Source of the DNA: Alnus glutinosa
Lineage: Eukaryota; Streptophyta; Magnoliopsida; Fagales; Betulaceae
Length of the DNA: 64,000 bases
Direction: 5' to 3'
NCBI RefSeq assembly: GCF_958979055.1
Contig: NC_084891.1
Coordinates: 26,931,501-26,995,500 of the forward strand
Shown here: piece by piece, positions 47,730 to 64,000 of the stretch
Numbering within the stretch: the first letter of the stretch is position 1
How the letters are laid out: each line of letters begins with the position of its first letter
Made by a program: the position numbers and the translations under genes
The notes under the pieces: generated by a model
The model's input: only the letters and a program-made list of their open reading frames with translations
Database searches by the model: none
Told to the model about the DNA's origin: nothing

Positions 47730-49866
47730 ATGGAAGACGATATTACGAACTTAGTTGTGGTTGGAGTGATTTCATGGACGACAGGTTTTGTGTTAACAAG
47801 GAGGATGTTCCCAAAGCGGTCGTTTGATTTCTGCAACCGAGTTGTTTCTACGATTCATGCAACTTTAGCTGTAATATTATCATCTCTCTCCGTTCAAGAT
47901 TGGAGCTGCCCAGCTTGTCCTTTGGCTTCAAAGGCTTCCCCAAAGCAGGTATAATATATATATACATATATATAAAAGCATGATTGATCGAGCAAATTTA
48001 TGGGTTGCTTTCTCTAAGATGTTAATCATTATTTGACGGTGGAACTTGAACGAACATGCACTGAGCAGATGCAAACTCTGGCAGTGAGTCTTTCTTATAT
48101 GATGTATGATTTAGTATGTGGCTCCTTTGACAAGCGATTCAGTCTCGACAATTCAATCCACCATCTGGTCAGCATCGTCGGATTTGGAGCAGTCCTGGCC
48201 TATGGGAGGGTATTCATCCTTAAACATGCTTACTTATCCTGTTCGGCTGTTCCTATAATCTTGTGTTTATAACATGAAATTGCATGTTGCATTTTGAAAG
48301 ATTGAGTATATTTGTTTATGTATTTTAGGAAATGTTTTTTTTTTTTTTGAAAAGGTATTGTTATGTTAGGTAAACGCGAAAAATGATTTTAGAAATATTC
48401 TATGTTTTGAGTGGTTTGGTAATATATTTGTCTTAAGAACAGATAAAACAAACATCGCCTGGCCTTTGATTCTTTAGGATTCTTATACTATTTCACCATA
48501 TAGATTTTTTTTTTTTCAAATTCTCATCATTGTTTTCAAATTAAATGGTTGAGAATATGTCATATTCTCTAAACAATTATCAATAATCCAAATTCCTTGA
48601 AATGGTTGAGAATTGAAAACTCCATATCTTTTTCTTTTCTTTTTTCCCCTTAATGTTTAAATTCCCTATTAGAGATTATTAGACGGATTGAGATATCCAG
48701 CAATTATGAGAGATCTCATATAAAACCTACCTGTCAAAATAAATTTTGAGCTACCCAACCACCTACTTTTTTTTATTCACAAATATTGTTACTTAAATTG
48801 TAAATTGTTGGAGATCTCAATCCGTCGCTGATATAGTGGTATGCTATTCCTCAACTTTTGATTTAATTGACGATAATTTATAGGAAGAAGGATGTTGCTT
48901 TGTAATTTCTACCGGTTCATTGCAAAACTTTTTCTTGGGCTTTTTGTGTGCTTCTTCAACTCCAAGTAATGTCACCCCATTCTGTGTATGTAGTGTGGAT
49001 CGGAGGTGATGGCTGCATTATGGATAACCGAAATCTCCAGCCCCTTCCTCCACCTGAGGGAGCTCCTCAAAGAGCTTGGATACAGGGACACTGACCTTAA
49101 TTTGGTAGCCGATGTGAGTTCAAAGTGTTAAGATATAAATACTGCTTTTTTGCAGGATTAGTACTGTAAACTTATCTTAAGTTTGAATTTGGCTTTTGAG
49201 ATATTATGGGAGGCATAATGACAAAAGATTATGAATATGGATAAATGAGGATTTCAGCCTCCGTTTGTTTTAATGGTCAAAACATGCGATTCGAAAAAAT
49301 ATCGATTTCAAAATGCAGGTAATGAAAATGCGATTCTAATCAGTTAAGTAAAATCTTTAAAAGGGTGCTATAAAAACGCGGTTCCACCTTTAAAATTATA
49401 CGATTTTTAAAAATGCACCATCATAAACATTAATTTGTCCACTTCAAAATCGCCCTATTTTTTCAAAACACTCCCAAACGGGATACTTTCTTCGGTTCTG
49501 TTTCAAAAACGTGCATGTATTTAATTGGCCTGCAAAATAGTGGGGCCATGCCCACTCTCGTAAATCTAACTTCTCTTTTTACAGATTTTGTTTGCAGTGG
49601 TATTTACAATGGGTAGGATGGTTTGTGGACCTTATCTCGCTTACGTGACTCTGTCTGCTAGCAATCCGTTTGTCATAAAGGTACATGTGCTCTGTATTTT
49701 ATCAACTTATTTAACATATATCTTGGGCTGTAATTTCCTTTGTATTAATGTGTCTTCTCCACGGTGTTTTTAGGCAATGGCAGTGAGCTTGCAGCTGGTT
49801 AGTGCCTTCTGGTTCTACAAAATCATGAGGATGGTGAAGTACAAATTGACCAAGAGGACATCTTAA
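47730..49866 (+). CDS. TLC-domain membrane protein, tandem copy 2
   Basis: Five exons: 47730-47948, 48069-48209, 48994-49113, 49585-49680 and 49774-49866, giving 222 residues. The first four exons have exactly the same lengths as those of copy 1. By hand count the two proteins differ at about 24 of 222 aligned positions (roughly 89% identical). The TLC landmarks are intact: NRVVSTIHATLAVILSSLSVQDW, the His pair at 104-105, CGSEVMAALWITEISSPFLH and GYRDTDLNL. Intron 3 holds a MITE (48671-48833) and intron 4 another (49259-49485), neither present in copy 1. Both copies look functional, with no in-frame stop and good splice sites. Their upstream regions differ most, so expression may have diverged. 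Confidence 0.9.
48671..48833. mobile_element. MITE in intron 3 of TLC copy 2
   Basis: GACGGATTGAGATATCCAGC on the left is mirrored by GGAGATCTCAATCCGTC on the right. It is absent from the matching intron of copy 1. Confidence 0.68.
49259..49485. mobile_element. MITE in intron 4 of TLC copy 2
   Basis: Starts CCTCCGTTTGTTTTAATGG and ends in the near-complement CACTCCCAAACGGG, with internal GCGATTC and ATCGATTT words of the GTTTGGGATTGCGATTT family. Intron 4 of copy 1 (only 157 bp) lacks it. Confidence 0.62.
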
Positions 49867-50820
49867 AACTGCTGTCTCAAACCTATTCGCAACCAAAAAA
49901 ATAAATAAATTGTTAGTGGGCGGGCTCTCGATCGGCATGCTTCACAGCCAACCTCATTGCGGTGATGTTTTTATGTAGACATTCAGTGACCCATAATTCT
50001 TTTATCCCTTGAAATAAAAATAACAAAAGTTACTCGCATTACACCCATTTAAATGAGAGACAAATGTAGATAGAAACTAACAAGCATAGCAAGTACACCT
50101 AAATAAAAACAAGGAAAAGAAAAAAGACAATGCAAAAAGAGAGGGAGAAAAGAAAACAGGAGAGAAGAGACAAGGGCTCGGGAGAGTGCCGGGAGGAGGA
50201 AATGAAGAAAAATAATATAAATACATCTCTTACACATTTTACTTTCAAATTTATCATTAAATTTATGGAATTCATTTTGAATCCTACAAATTTAATAATA
50301 GATTTGAAACTTAATTGTATGAAGATGTGTAAGAAATGTATATGTATCATTTCTCGGGAAGGAAAGGTTTCTTTCCTCCTCTGAAAAGAAGGGGAGTGGG
50401 ACTTCTATAAAGGTTGGGGGAGAACAACTATATAAATGTTCACCTATTCCACCTACATGGCAAGTACACTTCATCGCAACGCCCTAAGTTTTCGAGCGAT
50501 TTCAATCTGCTCCTTCGGAAGTAAAGTTCTTCCTTTCAATCCCAAAATCAATAATAAAATAAATAGACCAAACATTGCCACGAAAATACTTCATTCAAAG
50601 CAGGTTCAGCATTTTCCACGCTTAGATGATACAAGACAAGGCCCGTATACCAGACTGGAAAAAAGGAACATTTCCTGGAATGTCCAATGTATGTAATATG
50701 TATATTAGGTAGTACATTTCCAGGCGGAAGGAACAAAATGCACTGCCCCAAGTCATCCATGGCTCTGAAAAGATGCACTGCCCAAACATCCGTGGCTCTG
50801 AAAATGAAATGACAGAAATG

Positions 50821-57620
<6,800 letters not shown>

Positions 57621-59250
57621 CGTCGTTCTCGCAATGCCAGTCTTCGAAATCGAACAGTCTGTTATTTGAAAGCTTTTTAACTTGAGAAAGAAGTAGCCTT
57701 TGACGTTCTTCTTATTCGCACTACATCTATATTCCACCGCTCCGCGGACCGATATTGCCGCTGCTACGTCGTTTTCGCGGATTACTAATTTAACCCCCTC
57801 TTCTCGATCTGCATTATTTCCTAAAGGAAATTGTTTGAGGTAACACAAATTTTATTACAAGTCTTACAAACTCAGGTAACACCTACTTATTAAAAAAAAA
57901 AAAAAAAAATCTCAGGTAACACCTTAAAATTTATGAAAATAAAGACCAGTTTGCGATTGTGTTTGAAAATAGAGTTTTTATAATAAAAAATAGCTTTTGA
58001 GAAAAAGTTTCATTTTTTAATTTTTCTCAAAAGTGTGTTTTGGCATTTTTAGAGCAAAAAAGTCAAAGAAATATTTTTTTGAGATTTTTATCAAACATTT
58101 ATTTTTGTTTTCTACAACTCTCTATGTACTAAAAATACTTTTTAAGCTTTTTAACGCAATTTCAAATAGACCCTAAGTGTTATATAAAATGCTACATGAC
58201 TGTTTACATTTTTCTTTATAAGACGGTCTGCATTTTTATTACTAACGTGATAAGTATCAAGTAATCCATCAAGTTAATGGCTGGCGTGATAGATTACCGT
58301 ATACATTGTTATAAAAAAAATTGTTACGTCAATTTATAAAAAAATTGTAGTAAAAATAAAAAATAATAAAAATTGTACCCTTCCGAACACTTGTAACTTA
58401 GGTAAAACACGGACAGGACAGAGTAAAAATAAGTAAATAACCATGTCTTCTTTTGTTTTTTTGTTTTCTTTTTCTCATATGGGAGGGAAGACCAAACGTG
58501 GTCGTTTGGACCACCACCTCACGTCATGCTTAACCCAACATGATCAACGAAAAATAACCAGGTCTATCCTTGTATTGTTGAACATTGATTAGGCCCAAGC
58601 CTTACATATAAAGAACTAAAAACAAATAGGCCAGGTCGAGTCAACTCCATTTGTTAATGCAATTTGAATGGTGTTTTTTATTTGAAAAAATATTCCAATA
58701 TGACATCAAGTTAAAAACAGTTTTAAGCGTTTTATATTTTAAATTGTTTGTTAATATTTTTATTTTGAAAAACAGACATCAAACGACAAAAAAAAAAAAA
58801 AAAAAAAAGCTTTAACAATCGAAGCCAAAAATCTAAAAATTACTGACAAGACAAATTGTGTACCATGAGAGCTTACAAGTCATAACAGTAGGAACTAGGA
58901 AAGCAAGGAGTAATTACTGCAATTCACTAATCTGGATGACCATGCTTGATATATATCTACTGTGGGATTTTCTGCAATGGACACCAGAATTTGGTGCATT
59001 GATTCTCTAACCAAGACATAAATTTAGAGAATTTTAAATTAGAAACTGCCATAAATCCTTTTCAGAGTCTTCAAACATCCTATAAACAACAGAGGAAACT
59101 CATTACAGTATCACACCCAACCCACTTTTGCTATCTATGGAACTTCCTACGTAAAAGTATAAAGAACTTTCAGGCATATGAGATTCGCCATTTCATTTGT
59201 TGTTGAGGAGGTAATTTTTTTCATTCGATTGAAGTGAGTGCCACTCGAAT
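57621..59250. other. RPT4 promoter side and glycosyltransferase 3' UTR
   Basis: 57621-57830 is probably RPT4 leader and promoter. The middle is AT-rich without exons. An A run lies at 58789-58808. From about 58850 to 59250 is probably the 3' UTR of the minus-strand glycosyltransferase. Confidence 0.5.
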
Positions 59251-62200
59251 TCAAGAACTAGAGTGACTCTTTGCCTTCTGAAGAACTTCCTTCAAAACCA
59301 GAGCAATTCTATGTGACATGTGGTGCTCCAGAAACCTCTCCTTCACCCTCTCATATCCTTTCTTTCCCATTGTTAGCCTCCTTTCTACATGTGTGGCCAA
59401 TTTTACAATGTTATTTGCAAGAGGTGCCACACCTTCTTTCCCAACTGGATGCAAAAAACCAGTTGTCCCATTCACCACTATTTCCATGGTTCCCCCAGCT
59501 GCTGTGCCCTGTAAATAACGTCAGCAACAAAAACAATGCTGTTAACAGGAACACGAGACAAAGAAATCCATATAAATTACAACAAAATCCAAACAGACTC
59601 GATCAACGTTGATGATATGTTTAATACAACCATATATACAGCATAGCAGATGAGCAATACTGCCAAAATAATTGATGATTGACAAAGAAAATATGAAAAT
59701 AAACAAACATGAAACTAAAACTTTGAGGAGCACAAACTACCTATGCCAAATGAACTACTGAGGTTAAACTTCATAACCTTGAGTGCGATATCAATTATGA
59801 TGCTAGGAGTCTTGGTTCTGCTCAAGGCAAAAGCAAGAGGGTTGCTGTTATGTAATGTTTTAGAGGGTTGTTGGTTTTTGTTGGGGTGCTTTGGGTTTTC
59901 TGTTGCGGTTGGGTCTTTGTGAGTGTTTTTTTTCTTGTTTCTCGTCTTTTTGCTCTCTCTGTTTTTGTGTCCTTTTGTATATTCCCTGTATCCTTAGCGG
60001 CGCTTTCATTTTATAAAAAATTTCTTACTCATCAAAAAAAAAAAACTACTGAACCCTAAAAAGATAGTATTTCATTAAGTATATTAGTCTAATTAACACG
60101 TTAGAAATGGCAAAGAAAGTCAGACTATGTAATGAAGAACTTACCAATACGGGCAGCTGAAAGGCCATTGCTTCGATGGTTATCCTCCCAAAGCACTCTC
60201 CCCGGGCCTACACATGAATTGAACAAGTTCAAACACTTGGAATGGGGCACAAAATGAATAAAAATGACATATAGATTCCATGAAATGAAAATTAAACCAA
60301 AGAACAGAAGCAATAAAACAATGGAATGTAAGTGTGGCGATGTTCATAGTGCAGCTCAATTAATATAACACCAATATTTTATTCTCTCTTTTGGTTAGGA
60401 ACTTGCCAGCCAAGATAGCATGGAATAGCCAGGTTCTCACATATTCACCTCCATTAGCATTTTTTTTTTATCATGTTATCGTGTTTCACATGAACAAGAA
60501 GTTTTCTTCATATACAGAATTGACTATATGCAAATAGTCAGTAAATAGACGTTGGACCCAACACAGTCTTGCATATTTTCAGTTGTAGCATTTCGCGTCA
60601 AGGCAGCTACAGCTGCCTCGCCTTCTTTGCTTGTGGAGCAGCTTTTGGTATGATTTTGTGAGTTGATCAAACAATCCCAACAAGAGGAATGCTGCCTGAT
60701 AGTTTTACTTTTCAAACAGCAAACATTAATAATGATATGAACAATTACAGGCACTGCATCTAGAAATACAAAAGTATACAATAAGAAAAGGCTGCAAAGA
60801 GGTTTGTCATCTTCATAAAGGTCATGCTCTCACTCTGGAGTCTGAAACAGCCATATTTGTGCATCTTATGTCCATCCCTTTCAGTGCAAATCTCAAGAAA
60901 TGCACCAAAGAAAACACTGATAGAGACTATACAGCACATGTTCTTTTCGTTTGTTTTCATCATCATCATCTTCTTTGTACTCCTTTCCTTAACCATGACA
61001 AGAAGAAATCATGCACAAAAAACACTACGGTAGAACCCCCCCCCCCCCCCCCCCCCCCCCCAAAATAAAAATAAAAATGATGTGCAAGACATAATGTGCC
61101 AAGTACATCACTGGTAACATAAGATAATCAAAAGAAAAAATTTCCCCTTGTTTCCCTAGTCTAGGTAGAAACTACTACAGCAAATTCTCCTTTTATTACT
61201 TTTATTTTCTAATTCTTGGTTTTTGATAGGTATATATACAACTCACTAACCTGCCCTGGATTGAAGCCATAACTTTGCTACTCTCCACCCCTTACTTATG
61301 GGGTAAGGGTTGGCAGTTAGTTCAAGGACCATTATTGCATTAGCAAATTATCCTTATCAAGAGGGCAGCCCCGAGGGCAGGGCGGGGGGACCGTGAATAG
61401 AGGAAGCAGTTATAATGATTATGGATGAAAACAAAAGCCAAGGTTGTCATATCATTTACACACATTAATAGCAGAAAGAGCAAATTATAGATGAAAAGAA
61501 AACATAAGAACTGTTTCTACACAAATTCACATGATATATTTGCAGAAAGGACCTGAGAGTTCTGAACAAGAACATCGACGGAAGCCAGATAAGGAGCTAC
61601 TGTCAGGGTTTTGTTAACAAAGTGAACATGATCCTGAATCTTTTTCTCTAGTACAAAGTTCCGCAGTTCCATCTCATACTTTGTCTGAGTATTAACATCA
61701 CTCCCCACTATTACTGCATGAATTGGTGGCACCTGCAGTTTCTTCTCTTTGATAAGTTGCAGACTTTCATGAAAGGAACGAAGAAATAGATCCTGACCCT
61801 TCCCGCGTGAAACGCCTGTTATATCATGATGTTGTTCAGGAGATATAAAATTTGAAGTACCATCACAAATGGATCTATAGGATAGTACAGATACAAATAA
61901 CTACTTTGGAAACATAATGCAACAAATTGAATGTTATATATCCTAGAAAGATACTACCAAGCTGCAAAAGGAGCCATCCTATAATGGAAAAGATGAGGAA
62001 ATATGATAACAATTTCGAGAGTAGGGTTGGCTTCTTTACAACACCATAATGTTCAGCAAACGTGTAAGAGAACACAAATCACCACCTTACTTACAAAATG
62101 CAAAACCATGCACATTGAGGTTCATGTACTGCTACTGAGAATCGAGAATATTCTTAAGAAAACCTTAGTTCTTGGGAGACACACATCCTAATTAGAGCTT

Positions 62201-62897
62201 CATAGTTTGCCTCAACCCAACAGCACCAAACCGCCCACCCCCACCAAAAAAATAAAAATAAAAAATTGCAGGCATGCATGAAGTGATAAAATGCATGAGG
62301 ACATGCAAAACTAAGGATGATAAACAATACAGCTAAAGATGCAGTAAATATAAAAATTCACACAAAGTCTCAAAACAGGGTGTCAAGTTAGTTGGTTAGA
62401 ACCCACACATCATGCCATATAGTTTTTTTTTTTTTTTTATAAAGTAATCAACACAATCATTAAAAGCGTAAGGCGCTCCTAAGAACATATGAAGTATACA
62501 AAAGGAAGCCTAGCTAGAAAGAGCAAAAAGAACAAGGAAATCACTATAACTAATCGTCAAAGGAGTAACATAAGCAGCTATCCAAAGATACAAAGTTTAG
62601 AAGAAGAAAGACTTAAAGTTATATTTCTTCAAAGAAAAAGTGGAATCTTTTGCAGTTGCAAACAAGTTAATATACAATACAACTTTTCGCCAATCAGACT
62701 GACCCAGGAGAACGTTTTATCTCATCAACAAGGAGAGCATACTGTTTATGATGGCAAAGATTAGATCCTCATTCCGCACTCCAAGAGACTCTCGGACATG
62801 TTCACGGAGAATTCTCTTGGCTACACTATCTTCAGCAACCTCCATTAGTTCCTTGCTATTCCCAAGGTGTACGACATAGGTTTCAGGCATTTTAATC
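59251..62897 (-). CDS. GT4-family glycosyltransferase, 3' part (gene runs off the right end)
   Basis: Four exons on the minus strand: 62897-62743, 61815-61553, 60207-60145 and 59508-59251 (stop at 59253-59251). They join in phase to about 245 C-terminal residues, roughly half the protein. Family landmarks are KMPETYVVHLGNSKELMEVAED, SVSRGKGQDLFLRSF, HAVIVGSD, HFVNKTLTVAPYLASVDVLV, the donor-binding E-x7-E motif in ECFGRITIE, and GTMEIVVNGTTGFLHPVGKEG. This is the GT-B fold of GT4-type retaining glycosyltransferases that use nucleotide sugars. The acceptor substrate is unknown. From memory the relatives are Arabidopsis At1g75420 and At1g19710. The first exon here begins mid-codon (phase needs two bases upstream), and no upstream exon is found up to 64000, so that intron exceeds 1.1 kb and the 5' half lies outside the window. 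Confidence 0.92.
59850..60046 (+). mobile_element. LINE 3' end in a glycosyltransferase intron
   Basis: Plus-strand T-rich tail with TTGTATATTCCCTGTATCC, GCGGCGCTTTCATTTTATAA and TTTCTTACTCATC, then an A run. This is the same style of 3' terminus as the L1 remnant at 52470-55518. It is extremely 5'-truncated, antisense to the host gene, and lies in the intron between exons 59508 and 60145. Confidence 0.75.
61036..61061. repeat. Poly-C tract, 26 bp
   Basis: Homopolymer in a glycosyltransferase intron. Translated frames across it give only poly-Pro or poly-Gly. The length is likely uncertain in the assembly. Confidence 0.95.
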
Positions 62898-64000
62898 CTG
62901 TGAAGCATAGACGGTGTACATATATAAGAAAGGGTAAATAGAAGAACGTATATGAAAGTGTTCTCAATTATATCTACATAATCAAGGCTATTAGGTAACA
63001 AAAAGCATATATCAATTGTACATTACATACTACATCAACAAAAAAGTACTTCTACAGTTCCTTGGCACACAAAAATATTACATAAATCAAACTTAAAGGC
63101 TACATTTCCTGCTGCTGTAACTAGAATTGGGATATTGCATGTGAGAGAACTTTTAACCTCAGCTAGATCATTCAAACATATATATTGCAGGTGGTGTCTA
63201 TGTGCCAAGAGAAACTGTTTCATTGTCACAGAAGATCTGAGTAATGGAAATGGCAAATGAAGATTGACCTGAAAATGCTCTCCGATCAAATTAGATGCTG
63301 ATGAGCACCAATTAGACATAAAAGCAAGCTTTACTAGTGTTTATCTATTAATTATTATGTTTTCATGAAATTCACTTCATACTTGTTTGATTTTATTTTT
63401 CATTTGCACTTGGTTTTGCCCCGACATTCATTGATCATATCATAGATTTTACTTTCTCTTCAAATTTAATTTCTCTTGAGAGCCCTATTATTTTCTCTGA
63501 TTTACTATTAAGTCCCTTTAACTCTCTCATTCTTTTATAACTTATTTTTGAGCTTAGAATCCTCAAATTGTCTGGTTGCCATTCCACTCACCTTGTTGCC
63601 TCTTTAATATTTTGTGTGCAATCCCAACCATTAGGCCATGTTTCCCCTTGCTCACCTCATTGTGTCTAGCAAGGAAAGAGAGGATCTAGCAAGGAAATAT
63701 AATAGAACACAATGCTGACCAAGTGACCAGCAATGGTTTGATACCTTGCTCTGTGACACATCACAGATGCATTACATAAAGTACCATGCCAGCTGCCAAA
63801 TTCCTGAAATGTTGGCACTTCACATGTCTAATAACTTAAGAATCAAAAGAAAAGTTTTTACATGAGTTCAGACATAAGATATCTCATCAATAGATTATTT
63901 ATAGACCCCCCTCCCCAAAAAAAAAAACAAAACAAAGCAAAGAAAACAAAAGAAAGAAGCCCACCAAAACAGGTGAAAAATTGAGACATATTTGTTATAG
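62898..64000 (-). other. Large intron of the glycosyltransferase gene
   Basis: The region upstream of exon 62897-62743. A search by eye for the expected EYWKNRTRERL-type exon end on the minus strand found nothing, so the preceding exon lies beyond the window. The content is AT-rich intron without recognised repeats. Confidence 0.6.

Larger units (their letters stand above)
44440..49995 (+). repeat. Tandem duplication unit B (contains TLC gene 2)
   Basis: The second unit of the duplication. It is longer than unit A because of extra sequence at about 45730-47480, including a relic with hAT-family subterminal words (about 46040-46160), a (TA)n tract (46922-46988), and MITEs in introns 3 and 4 of the gene. 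Confidence 0.86.

Noticed and set aside
59271-59612. Plus-strand frame of 113 residues
   Set aside because: Antisense to the last glycosyltransferase exon.

Overview
The window is nuclear DNA from a flowering plant, most likely a woody eudicot. It is AT-rich, its genes carry plant-type GT-AG introns, and it encodes a plastid import protein, a plant bZIP with the sucrose-control upstream ORF, and a plant RPT4. Intergenic space is packed with short non-autonomous transposons. The style of the SINE and LINE tails would fit Fagales, but that is inference only.

Layout. 1-10.4 kb has no gene; it holds a long TA tract, foldback MITEs, a PIF/Harbinger-like element, a hAT element and a complete TRIM (tiny LTR retrotransposon). 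10.7-11.9 kb is an intronless group-S1 bZIP gene with a conserved uORF. 12-21.5 kb is another gene-poor stretch with MITEs and a SINE. 21.6-28.0 kb holds a divergent pair sharing one promoter region: TIC20-I (minus) and a RING-finger protein (plus). 30.9 kb is a tRNA-Leu(CAA). 32.1-34.9 kb is an eight-exon Rossmann-fold NAD(P)-binding protein (minus). 36.1-36.8 kb encodes a four-helix membrane protein of unknown function (minus). 39.4-50.0 kb is a tandem duplication with two five-exon TLC-domain genes (plus). 50.8-57.6 kb is the complete ten-exon 26S proteasome ATPase RPT4 (minus), whose third intron is swollen by an antisense LINE that itself holds a foreign insert. 59.3-64 kb is the 3' half of a family-4 glycosyltransferase (minus) that runs off the right end.

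The genes are independent housekeeping or regulatory units, not a pathway. From memory, the order bZIP, RING, Rossmann, glycosyltransferase resembles the paralogous Arabidopsis chromosome-1 blocks around At1g75390-75420 and At1g19680-19710, so this looks like an old collinear segment into which other genes and many transposons have been placed. All exon coordinates were worked out by hand from splice sites and reading phase; the phases close exactly for RPT4, the Rossmann gene, both TLC genes and the RING gene. No wholly new biological system was found. The most unusual items are a pair of related segments that are each other's empty insertion sites, a Harbinger-like element filled with degenerate CCGG repeats, a GC-AG intron in RPT4, and the nested LINE in RPT4 intron 3.
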